A stretch of DNA of 64,000 bases from the NCBI GenBank assembly GCA_022616275.1, contig JAKEFB010000034.1:1-64000 (forward strand), in the 5' to 3' direction. Of this stretch, positions 44,810-53,200 are shown in pieces. Source of the stretch: Chloroflexota bacterium. GTDB lineage: Bacteria; Chloroflexota; Anaerolineae; Promineifilales; Promineifilaceae. The translations under genes were made by a program, and so were the position numbers. The notes beneath the pieces are model-generated. The model was given only the letters and a program-made list of their open reading frames with translations. It was not told where the DNA came from and made no database searches. Numbering within the stretch: position 1 is the first letter of the stretch; every line of letters starts with the position of its first letter.

Positions 44810-45595
44810 TTACTTACCCTTCCAGACCGGCGGCCGCTTGTTGATGAAGGCGTCCATGCCCTCTTTCTGGTCTTCGGTGGCAAAGAGCATGTAAAAGAGG
44901 CGGCGCTCGTGGGCCAGACCGGATTGCAGGGTGGTCTCAAAGGCGGCGTTGACCGCTTCTTTGCCCAGGCGCACGGCAACGGGGGCACGGGCGGCAATTT
45001 CGGCGGCCAGCCTGACGGCCTCTTCCAGGTACAGCTCGACCGGCACGACCCGGTTGACCAGCCCGTGGCGCAGGGCTTCTTCGGCCGTCAGAAAGCGGCC
45101 GTTGATAACAATTTCCATGGCCAGGGCCTTGCCCACGGCGCGGGTCATACGCTGCGTGCCGCCGGCGCCGGGAATGACGCCGATGTTAATCTCCGGCTGG
45201 CCGAAACGGGCCGTCTCGCTGGCGACGATCATGTCGCAGGCCATGGCCAGTTCGCAGCCGCCACCCAGGGCATAGCCGGACACGGCGGCAACGATCGGCT
45301 TGCCGATCCGCCGCAAGCGGTCCCAGTAATCAATGAAAGGGTTGTCCAACATACTCACCGGGGTGGCTTCGGCCATCTGGGTGATGTCTGCCCCGGCGGC
45401 AAAGGCGCGCTCGTTGCCGGTAATGACCAGGCAACCTGCGTCCGGGTTGCGGTCAAAGAGTTCCAGAGCTTCAGTGACCTCGCCCATCGTCTCTTTGTTC
45501 AAGGCGTTGAGCACCTTGGGCCGGTTCAACTGGACAATACCTACCCGGCCGTCCAGGCGGGTTAAGATGTTCTGGTAAGTCGTCTCGTCGCTCAT
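44810..45595 (-). CDS. Enoyl-CoA hydratase/crotonase family protein
   Basis: A 261-aa crotonase. The oxyanion-hole segments are FAAGADI (65-71) and GYALGGGCELAMACD (107-121). The two catalytic glutamates of enoyl-CoA hydratases are present: Glu115 in GGGCELA and Glu135 in GQPEINIG. The C-terminus ends in KRPPVWKGK. It should hydrate trans-2-enoyl-CoA in beta-oxidation or a related pathway. No other fatty-acid genes are adjacent. Confidence 0.93.
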   Translation of the reverse strand: MSDETTYQNILTRLDGRVGIVQLNRPKVLNALNKETMGEVTEALELFDRNPDAGCLVITGNERAFAAGADITQMAEATPVSMLDNPFIDYWDRLRRIGKPIVAAVSGYALGGGCELAMACDMIVASETARFGQPEINIGVIPGAGGTQRMTRAVGKALAMEIVINGRFLTAEEALRHGLVNRVVPVELYLEEAVRLAAEIAARAPVAVRLGKEAVNAAFETTLQSGLAHERRLFYMLFATEDQKEGMDAFINKRPPVWKGK

Positions 45596-45606
45596 TTTCT
45601 ATCCTT

Positions 45607-45645
45607 TCTTAGTTTGCGAGTATGCGAGTATGCGAGTATGCGAGT
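45607..45645. repeat. GCGAGTAT 8-bp tandem repeat
   Basis: TTGCGAGTATGCGAGTATGCG and so on, at least four units, immediately upstream of the crotonase gene. Confidence 0.8.
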
Positions 45646-45666
45646 GGACTCAGTCTCTGTGGTTGC

Positions 45667-46563
45667 CTAAGTAACCGACGTTCTCAGCACTTCCCTAAGT
45701 TTTTTGCCGCCTGGTTGGTGCAGATAATGGCGTAACGTTTCGACGGTAGCCGGCAACTGGGGCAATTGGTGTTGTTTTTTGCTGCGCACCAGGTAGGCCA
45801 GGGCTTCCTCCTCGCCGCCGGCTGTTTCCAGAAACAGGGTTACGGCGGCGTGGCGTAACAGCGCCACCCGGCCGGCGTCCAGGTGGACCAGGGTATCGGC
45901 CAGGAGAAAATCGCTTAACTTCCGGCAGCTTTCGGCCAGCACCCAACCGGCATCCTCCCGGTAGGGCCAGGGCGGCGATTCGCCCACGGCGCGCGGCGGC
46001 GGCAGGATCAGGTACAGGTTGTCCTGGGTGGCCGCCACCAGCGTCTCCAGCGCCGGGTAGACCAGGTTAGGGACCACGACCACGTTGTGGGACAGTGGCT
46101 CACCGCGCAGCCGGCCGAGAAAAGAGGCCAGGGCATTGTTGCGGAAGATTCGCCGTAACTCGCCGGCCGCTTCCTGCCAGACGTTTTCGTGGTCGGCCCA
46201 GAAAAAGGCGGCCACGGCCGAATCGGTGTAAAAGTCGTCCAACTCCCTGGGCCAATCGCCCGGCCATTGGCCATTGGCGTAGACGGGGGGTAGTTCCTCC
46301 AGCGGCTCAAAAGTAGCCCAGGTACAACGCAAGGCTGCGGCAAACAGATCGCTCAGGACCAACTGCTGGTCGGCCAACGCCTGGTTAACGCTCTGCACGG
46401 CCGGGTGGTCGGCAAAGTCGCTGACGTAGTGGCGGGTCAGCTTGGCGTGGGGGTGGACGGCGTGCGGCTCCTGAACCTGTTCGTACTCCGGCCACTGGCT
46501 GGCGGCCAGCACGGCTGCCACCAGCCGCACGCGATTGTCTATGGCGACGGTGACATCAGACAC
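45667..46563 (-). CDS. Protein of unknown function, 298 aa
   Basis: I do not recognise a family. No signal or membrane segment is seen. It is a mixed alpha/beta sequence with short motifs such as AKLTRHYVSDFADHPAVQSV and VVVPNLVYPALETLV, and may be an enzyme. Its first bases overlap the end of the CPBP-like gene by 8, so the two are co-transcribed and perhaps translationally coupled. Context gives no further clue. Confidence 0.65.
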   Translation of the reverse strand: MSDVTVAIDNRVRLVAAVLAASQWPEYEQVQEPHAVHPHAKLTRHYVSDFADHPAVQSVNQALADQQLVLSDLFAAALRCTWATFEPLEELPPVYANGQWPGDWPRELDDFYTDSAVAAFFWADHENVWQEAAGELRRIFRNNALASFLGRLRGEPLSHNVVVVPNLVYPALETLVAATQDNLYLILPPPRAVGESPPWPYREDAGWVLAESCRKLSDFLLADTLVHLDAGRVALLRHAAVTLFLETAGGEEEALAYLVRSKKQHQLPQLPATVETLRHYLHQPGGKKLREVLRTSVT

Positions 46564-47308
46564 GATAATCTTCCTCTTTCTTGGGCCATAGACGCCAGGT
46601 TAGAATGGCATAGACGGCGATGGCAACCAAGTACAGGTTGGTCAACTGGGCAGGCGCCAGAGATTCTGGCGGGCGCATCAAGTGCCAGGCGGTCAGGCTG
46701 TGCATGGCCTGGACGATGACCATGCCTAAAATGCTGCCGGTGCGCAGGCGGACCAGGCCATAGAAGATCCCCCAGGCGACAAAGTAGAGCAGGCTGAAGA
46801 GGGAAGAGACAAATGCTTCCTGGAAAAAAAGGAAGGCAACCAGGCCAAAGAGCACGCCACTGGCCACCGCGGCCGTCAGGGGGCCACGCCATTCGGCCGC
46901 ACTGCGGAAAAAGAGGCCAAAGATCCACAACTGGCTACAAAAGGCTTCAAAGAGCAGCAGGTAGATAAACGTCCGGCCGGTCTCGGCGCGGTTAAATTCG
47001 CTGACTTCCACGGTGACGAAGCGGGCCAGTAGAAAAGCCAGCCAGCCGAGCGCGGCAAAGCCAATGCCGGCGTACAGGGGCCGGTGGCCGCGCAGCCCCA
47101 GACCGCGCAGCCCATACCAGGCCAGACCCACAAACCAGGCCACCAGCCCTGCCCCGGCCAGTTGTAGCGCCGTGGCGTTTTGCTGGCTGTCGCCTTCCAC
47201 CGGCCGGCCAGCCATCAAGGGCAGGAGCAGCAAGCCAATCACCGGTAAGACAAGGGAAAAGAGAGTGCGAGTTCCGGCCGGGAGGGCGGTACGGCTACTT
47301 ACTGGCAT
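46556..47308 (-). CDS. CPBP/ABI-like intramembrane protein with degenerate active site
   Basis: A 250-aa protein with about seven membrane helices. The CPBP motif 1 (EExxxR) is replaced by EAFCSQLW, which keeps one Glu but loses the Arg. Motif 2 is FGLVAF without the usual His, and motif 3 ends in MHSL with a His. This resembles the CPBP glutamic protease fold but may be catalytically dead. It starts 3' of a promoter-containing region divergent from greA, and its end overlaps the 298-aa gene. Confidence 0.65.
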   Translation of the reverse strand: MPVSSRTALPAGTRTLFSLVLPVIGLLLLPLMAGRPVEGDSQQNATALQLAGAGLVAWFVGLAWYGLRGLGLRGHRPLYAGIGFAALGWLAFLLARFVTVEVSEFNRAETGRTFIYLLLFEAFCSQLWIFGLFFRSAAEWRGPLTAAVASGVLFGLVAFLFFQEAFVSSLFSLLYFVAWGIFYGLVRLRTGSILGMVIVQAMHSLTAWHLMRPPESLAPAQLTNLYLVAIAVYAILTWRLWPKKEEDYRV

Positions 47309-47340
47309 GACGGCCGGATTTTAGCACACATTCATCTGGC

Positions 47341-47369
47341 TAGACAGAAATGGGGGGGTGGGGTATACT
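47341..47369 (+). promoter_or_regulatory. greA promoter
   Basis: TAGACA (47341-47346), a 17-base spacer and TATACT (47364-47369) lie about 175 bases upstream of greA. Confidence 0.7.
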
Positions 47370-47392
47370 AAAAATCGTACTCCACTTTTGTT

Positions 47393-47528
47393 GAGACCCC
47401 GCCAGCGCGGGGTTATTTCATTGGTAAGACGACAGTGTGATAGCCCTGCCTGGAGTGGCCGTGACTGTAAACCAGCCATAGCCAGAGACTGGTCACAGCC
47501 GGGGAGGTAAGTCATTACGGCAGGGCAG
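47393..47528 (+). promoter_or_regulatory. Structured leader of greA
   Basis: Downstream of the promoter is a strong hairpin, ACCCCGCCAGCGCGGGGT followed by TATTTC, a possible attenuator. A larger fold follows, with GCCCTGCC near 47441 pairing with GGCAGGGC near 47520 and an inner GTGAC/GTCAC. The leader could be a regulatory RNA. No known riboswitch class is recognised. Confidence 0.5.
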
Positions 47529-47543
47529 CGTGAAGTGATAGCG

Positions 47544-48017
47544 ATGAACGAAGAAAATGCCATTTATCTGACCAAAGAAGGGTTAGAAAAGATAAAAGAA
47601 GAGTTAGAATATTTGAAGAACGAAAAGCGGGAGGAGATCGCGCAGCGGTTGGAGCAGGCTATCTCTCATGGTGATCTGACCGAGAACGCCGATTACGACT
47701 ACGCCAAGCAGGAGCAGGCCTTCGTCGAAGGGCGGATCAAAGACCTGGAAGATTCGTTGCGCCGGGCCAAAATCATTGACCACGACGGCCGGGTAGACAA
47801 GGTCCGTATTGGCAGCACGGTTACGGTCGTGGAAGTCGGTGAGGACGATCCGGAAACGTACCTCATCGTCGGCATCCACGAAGCCGACCCGGCCAACGGC
47901 CGTATCTCCAACGAGTCCCCCATCGGCCGGGCGCTGTTGGGAGCCAAAGTTGGCCAGACAGTGGTCGCCTTAGTTCCGGCCGGCGAGATCCGGCTGAAGG
48001 TAACCGGTATCCAGTAA
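47544..48017 (+). CDS. greA: Transcription elongation factor GreA
   Basis: GreA rescues backtracked RNA polymerase by stimulating transcript cleavage. The N-terminal coiled coil contains LTKEGLEKIKEELEYLKNEKR and the catalytic acidic tip ENADYDYA (Asp/Glu pair). The C-terminal FKBP-like domain has the GRISNESPIGRALLGAKVGQ block. The 157-aa length is normal. I use ATG 47544; a GTG three codons upstream is possible. A strong terminator follows. Confidence 0.96.
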   Translation: MNEENAIYLTKEGLEKIKEELEYLKNEKREEIAQRLEQAISHGDLTENADYDYAKQEQAFVEGRIKDLEDSLRRAKIIDHDGRVDKVRIGSTVTVVEVGEDDPETYLIVGIHEADPANGRISNESPIGRALLGAKVGQTVVALVPAGEIRLKVTGIQ

Positions 48018-48183
48018 GCACGCTTTATACACCTGACAAGGTGACAGGCTAACCGAAGCGGTTAGCCGTGTCCAGGGCGGAGCCTGGACCAGTGACAAGG
48101 TGAAGGCGTGAAATTCACGGGTGGAATTCACTTCTCACTTTATGGCCGTGTTGAGAAGAGTGGGCTTCCAACATAGAAAAGCA
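48018..48183. other. Hairpin-rich spacer after greA
   Basis: Several short inverted repeats are stacked here: TAACCG AAG CGGTTA, TCCAGG...CCTGGA and GTGAAATTCAC-like arms. No gene is seen. They may be repeat elements of the kinds found elsewhere in the window. Confidence 0.5.
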
Positions 48184-48210
48184 ACGGGCGCTCCAGAGCG
48201 CCCGTTTTTT
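48184..48210. terminator. Rho-independent terminator of greA
   Basis: ACGGGCGCTC pairs with GAGCGCCCGT around CA, followed by six T residues. On the other strand the run is weaker, but it may also serve the membrane-protein gene ending at 48217. Confidence 0.9.
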
Positions 48211-48216
48211 ATTCGC

Positions 48217-50238
48217 TCACGGGAAGAGCGTGACAAATTCCTGGCCGCCGGCCGTTAGCAGCCGCTGCTCTGTAACCGGGTTGTAAACGCCCAGGCGCAG
48301 AGAGAATGTCCCACCTGCCGGCGGGGACAGGGTATGGCGCTGGATGATTAGATCGCCTGGCCGCCAATGTTCGGCCGGCGCGGCCAGGCGATCGTCCTGG
48401 GCCAGGGGGTGGCCGCCGTCGTCTACCAGGTGGAGAAAGAAGCGGCGCGGGCCGGCGGCCGGCGCCGTCACTCGCCAGTAGGTGAGCAGTTGCGGGGGAT
48501 CGGCGGTCAGGAGGTCGTGCCCCAGGAAGGTTAGCTCGTTGCCAAAGGTGGTTTCGGCCGGAAATTGGGGCTGGACCGGCGGCGAGGTGTTTAGCTCGTA
48601 GAGAACAAAGGAATCTATGAATTGCGGCGGCGCCCCCGACTCTATTAACAGGGCTTCCAGGGCCGGGTCCAGGGGCAGAATGGCCGGGCGAACCAGGCGC
48701 GCCGGCTGTCCGGCCGGGAGAATGAGGCCCTGGGTGGGGTTAAAGTGGCGCAGGGTCAGGTCTTCGCGGCGCAGGGTCAGGAGCATCGTCGGCGGGTCCA
48801 TCGTTTCCGGCGTCCAGCCACCCACCGCCACCGGCCCGTTGCTATCGGAAGCGTCCAGATAGGCCGCTGCTTCGGTCAGCGCCTGCTGCCAGACAAACTG
48901 GACCTCCTCGGCCGCTGGCCAGGTGCGGAACAGGGCGTTGGCGGTCCGGCCGGCGTGGAAGAGCAACAGGCCGGCCAGCAGTAAAACCCCGCAGGTCTCC
49001 AAGGGCACGGAACGTGCCCCGGGCACGCTTCGTGCCCCGACCTGCGGGGTTTGGCGGCTGAAACCCACTTTTTGGCCCATACCTGTGGATAACTTGGTGT
49101 AAACTGTGGATAACTGCCCCCAAAAGTGAATAAGTTGCGCGCCCAAGACCGGAAAGAAAGTTAAAACGGCCAGCGCATTGCTAATGCGAATCGTACTCGG
49201 CGCGTCTATAGTGACAATACTGGGTATAGTTGCCGTAAATAGCCAAAGTATCAGGAATAGATGGCGTTGTTTGCGCCATTGCCACAGGCTCACCAGCAGG
49301 CCAAGGTAAAAGAATAGGGCAATGAGGGGATCAAATACCGGTAGATTAGCCACGTTTTGCCGCCATAAGGGATCACCCCGAAAGCCAAACATGCCTATAA
49401 TCTTCAGACTGTTTTCCAGGGCCGGCCGCCAGTTACCGGCCCACAAAGCGCGTAGGGGAGCATCCACTTCGCCGATGCGAAATTCCGCGCCTGAGTGCGT
49501 CACTAAATAGATAACCAGTGGCGCGGCGACGACGGCGTAGACCAGAAAGAAGAGGGCCACCCCCCGCCAGCGCGCCCGGAGAGCCGGCCGGTGAAAGAGA
49601 AAGAGATAAACGATAAACAGCCCGTAAAAGATAGGCACAGCCCGGCCGGCCGTGTAGGTGTGCAGGCTGAGGCCGGCGAATAGCCCTCCCAAGAGGTAGG
49701 GGTGTAGGGGTGTAGGAGTGTGGAGGTGTCTCCTTGTCTCCTTGTCACCTTGTCTCCTTGTCTCCTTGTCACCCCCTCCCAGCCAGCCGCGCCACCAAAA
49801 GTAGGCGGAGAGGCCGGAGAGGAGAGGTAGGGAGATGGCGCGGAGGGCCAGGCGGCTATAGAAGACGGGCCAGAAGAGGACGGCCAGCAGCCCGGCTGCC
49901 CACAGCGCCGCTGTCCGGCCGAACAATAATCGGGCCAGGGCAAAGGTAACCGCCACCCCCAGGAGACCGGTAAAGGCGGCCGGCAGCCGCAAGGCCAGAA
50001 CGTTATCCCCTAGCAGCGCCATGAACCCCGCCTGCCAGTAGTGGAAGCCGGCCTCGTGGCCGTAGGCTTCGGTGAAGTAAACGGCGTGATGGCCGGCCAG
50101 GATGTCACGGTTAATCAGCCAATGGGCGACCTCGTCGTGTTCCAGCCCTGGGGGTGACACGTTGTTGATGCCAATCAGGCGGAAGGCGGCAGCGATCAGT
50201 AGGATAAGCAGGACGGCCGGCTTTTTACCAATGACCAA
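48217..50238 (-). CDS. GT39-like membrane protein with repeat-encoded inserts
   Basis: A 673-aa protein with about ten membrane helices in the first 430 residues and a beta-rich soluble C-terminal part. GLEHDEVAHWLINRDILAG carries the acidic pair typical of GT39 lipid-linked glycosyltransferases. The start is TTG (50238), directly after the stop of the preceding gene. Three inserts come from repeats: an 8-residue repeat GDKETRRQ/GDKETRRH (near residue 155), a TGTGGATAACT-type segment (near 375), and a nested palindrome (near 400). All are read without stops and sit in loops between helices, so the fold may survive. It likely acts with the upstream flippase fusion in cell-surface glycan assembly. 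Confidence 0.82.
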   Translation of the reverse strand: MVIGKKPAVLLILLIAAAFRLIGINNVSPPGLEHDEVAHWLINRDILAGHHAVYFTEAYGHEAGFHYWQAGFMALLGDNVLALRLPAAFTGLLGVAVTFALARLLFGRTAALWAAGLLAVLFWPVFYSRLALRAISLPLLSGLSAYFWWRGWLGGGDKETRRQGDKETRRHLHTPTPLHPYLLGGLFAGLSLHTYTAGRAVPIFYGLFIVYLFLFHRPALRARWRGVALFFLVYAVVAAPLVIYLVTHSGAEFRIGEVDAPLRALWAGNWRPALENSLKIIGMFGFRGDPLWRQNVANLPVFDPLIALFFYLGLLVSLWQWRKQRHLFLILWLFTATIPSIVTIDAPSTIRISNALAVLTFFPVLGAQLIHFWGQLSTVYTKLSTGMGQKVGFSRQTPQVGARSVPGARSVPLETCGVLLLAGLLLFHAGRTANALFRTWPAAEEVQFVWQQALTEAAAYLDASDSNGPVAVGGWTPETMDPPTMLLTLRREDLTLRHFNPTQGLILPAGQPARLVRPAILPLDPALEALLIESGAPPQFIDSFVLYELNTSPPVQPQFPAETTFGNELTFLGHDLLTADPPQLLTYWRVTAPAAGPRRFFLHLVDDGGHPLAQDDRLAAPAEHWRPGDLIIQRHTLSPPAGGTFSLRLGVYNPVTEQRLLTAGGQEFVTLFP
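48984..49052. repeat. Nested palindrome inside a membrane-protein gene
   Basis: The outer arm AAACCCCGCAGGTC matches the 28712-type palindrome. Its loop contains two inserted hairpins, GGCACGGAACGTGCC and GGGCACGCTTCGTGCCC, so one repeat appears to have been inserted into another. The whole is read in frame. Confidence 0.8.
49722..49786. repeat. TCTCCTTG 8-bp tandem repeat inside a membrane-protein gene
   Basis: TGTCTCCTTGTCTCCTTGTC and related units are read as GDKETRRQ and GDKETRRH. Three 8-base units equal 24 bases, so the peptide repeats every eight residues. Confidence 0.85.
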
Positions 50239-53200
50239 TTACTGAATTACCTCTTTGATCCGGCCGGCCAGCCGCTTGGGCAGCAGGGATTGGAGAATGC
50301 GCCGCTCCTCCTCGCCGAAGACGCGCAGCAGCCAGAGGCCCAACGGGTAGACCAGCAGCCCCAGAAGCAGCCCAAGCGCCAGGTGGACTTGGCTGCCCAG
50401 CCACATGGCCCAGACCATGCCGGCCGTCACCGCCAGCGGCCGCTTGAGCAGGGCCGGCCAGCCCACCCCCGGCATAGCCGGCCGCAGGTAGTAGGTAAAC
50501 AGGGCCAGCAGGACGACCTCAGACAGGATGGTAATGACTGAGGCGGCCAGGTAACTGAAACGCGGCAGAAAAATGAGGTTGGCGACCACGTTAAAGGCCA
50601 CCCCCAGGATAAAGGCTGTGGTCAGCCGCCGTTCGACGCCCAGGGCGATGAGGACGTAATTGGTGACGCTGTTCATCCAGCCGATGGGAATAGACCAGAC
50701 CACCAACTGCAGGGCCACCGCACCATGCGGCAGGAATTCTGCGCCGCCCAGAACCCCAATCAGCAAGGGGGCCAGCAGCATCGTGACGGCCGCCAGAGGG
50801 AAGGCGACCAGGAGCAGCAGCTTAATGGCCATGCGGAAGGTGCGCCGGGCGTCAGGCAGGCTGCTCACGACCTGGCGAGAAATAACCGGGAAAAGGGCAA
50901 AGGTGAAGAAGGAGGGAATCACGTTAAAGGCGTTGATCCATTTGTAAGCGCTGTTATACCAGCCGACCACGGCGTCGCCGTTGAACTGGCGCAGCAGCGG
51001 CACGTCTACCTGAAAGAAGATGACGGCAAAGAAATGGTTGAGCATCAGGGGATAACTGCGGCCGATCATTTGCCGTTGCAGGCGGAAGTCCACCTGCCAG
51101 GGGCCGGACAGGTGAAAGTGGCGAAAGGCGGCGACGGTCAGGATAGCCAGGGTGATGGCGCTGGCCAGGATGGAGACGGCTGCCAGGCCGACAAAGCCAT
51201 AGCCCAACAGCAGGGCCATGACACCGAAGCCGACTTTCAAGATAGTGGTTACTGTGGTCACGGCCGCCGGGAATTCGGCCGTTTCATAAGCGTAGTAGAG
51301 ACCGGAGAAGCCCTGACCCAGCCCGGAGAGAATCATCCCCAGCATAAACAGCAGCACGGCCAGGGTCGTGTCGTCGTCCAGCGGATTCCCGGCCAGGCGG
51401 ATGCCGGCCAGGTAGACAAACACTGGCAGACCGCCGAGCAAGGCTGTGCCCAGGCGCAGGATGCCGGTATTGAGCAGGTAACGGCTGGCCTGGCGCCGAT
51501 CCTTGGAAACCTCACGAATGACCAGGGTGTTCAGGCCAAAATTGGAAACGATCTCAAACCAGCCGGCAATGATGATGGCCGTGGCAAATTTCCCAGCGTC
51601 GGCCGGGCCCAAGAGCCGCAGGTAAAAAGCGGCGTAAGCAAAATCAATGGCCCGGTTAAAGAGGTTCAGAGCCATCGGAGCCAGACTGTTTTTGGCAATG
51701 CTGCGGATGTTGGTCAGCTCACCCTGCGGGTTATAGAGTCGCCGCCAGGCCCACACAGCCAGGGCAAACAAGACGAGGATGCCGCCCATGAAGCTGGCCA
51801 GGCCGCCGAGTTTGAAGGAGAGGGGACTGTAGCGGAAGCGGACCGTCCACAGCCCTGGTCCCAGCCCCAGGGCCTGGGGGTCCAGGTATACGCCCCGAAA
51901 GTTGCCGTTGACGCGGACCAACGGCGCATCCCGTTCGGCGCTTTCCTCGGCCCCGGCCGGGCGGACGAAGGCCCGCCAGCCGGCGAAGGCCGTGTCGTTG
52001 AGCACCAGCCAGGCCGGCTCGCCAACGGCGGCGTTGACGACCACTTCGACGTTGCCGTAAGCGACAATGTCGGCCGGAACCGGGGCGCCAGGCGCGGCGT
52101 TGGCCGGCCCCGGCAGGCCAACGTCCGGGGGCAGGTCGGCCGGCTCGATCAGGAGGACATAGCGCGGGTCCAGGGAGGTCATGGCCGCCAGGGCGTCGTC
52201 CACAACCATGGCGCTGCCGGCCGGCAGGGTGTAGGCGCGGGGCATGGCGGCCAGGTTTTCGTAAACGCGTAGCCCCTCGCCTTCCCAGGCCAGGCGCAGC
52301 TTGGGCAGCTCCACCGTTTCGGCGGTAATAATGTACTTGACTCCCAGCAGGTCGAGCAGCGGCGAATTAAGGGATTCCCAGTTGGCCACCGGCTGGACGC
52401 GGTTATATTGGAGCTCGTTTTGCGGCTCGATGGTGGCCATGTAGTCGGTATACTGTTTGAGAATAATGGAATCGTAGCCGCGCACGTCCTGGAAGCCGTA
52501 CAGCCAGGGGGTGTTGGCGTTGAGGGGCTTGTCGCCGTGGGGGGCGAAGGTGGTCAACCGCCAGAAGCCGGGCTGTTGGGCCAGCCACTCGACCAGTTCC
52601 GGCCGGTACGCTAACAGGTCTGGATCTACGGCCGGGTGAAAACCATAGCCGGCCACGAAGAGGTCCAGGCCAATGGCCACGACGGCCATGAACTCCCAGA
52701 TCGGCCGGCGGCGCAGGTAGATGGGACAGCGGCTGACACGCAAGACGCAGCCGGCGGCCACCAGCATCAGCCCCAGGATGAATAGTTGCCGGAATTCGTA
52801 GCTGTAGAAGGCGCGGGCGCCGGGGAAGGCGTCCGGGGCCTGGGCCAGCCCCAGAAATAGCCGCTCCACGGTCGGGGCCAGCGCCGGGTAAAAGGCGCGG
52901 GACAGAAACAAGCCCAACAGCAGCCCCAGGCCACTCCAGAAAGCCAGGCCGGCCAGGATAGTGATGGCCGAGGCCCTGGACTGCAATGTGAAAAGTGTTT
53001 GGAGGCGGGCGAGTGGCGCTGGCCAGACGCGCCGGTCGCCCTGTTCCTGTCGCCAGGCCCGCGACTCGGCCAGGATGTCCATGCCGTAGCCGGCCAGGAC
53101 GGCCAGGCTAAGGGAGAAGGGGAAAACCCAGCGGAAAGGGGAGTGAAGCTGGTTAATGCCCGGCAGGCCGTAGTAGAGGAGGGCGTAGAGCGGTGTGCCG

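Noticed and set aside
47393-47528. Known riboswitch class
   Set aside because: No conserved core of a familiar class is recognised.
49722-49786. CRISPR-like array
   Set aside because: Short tandem units within a coding frame, not spaced repeats.
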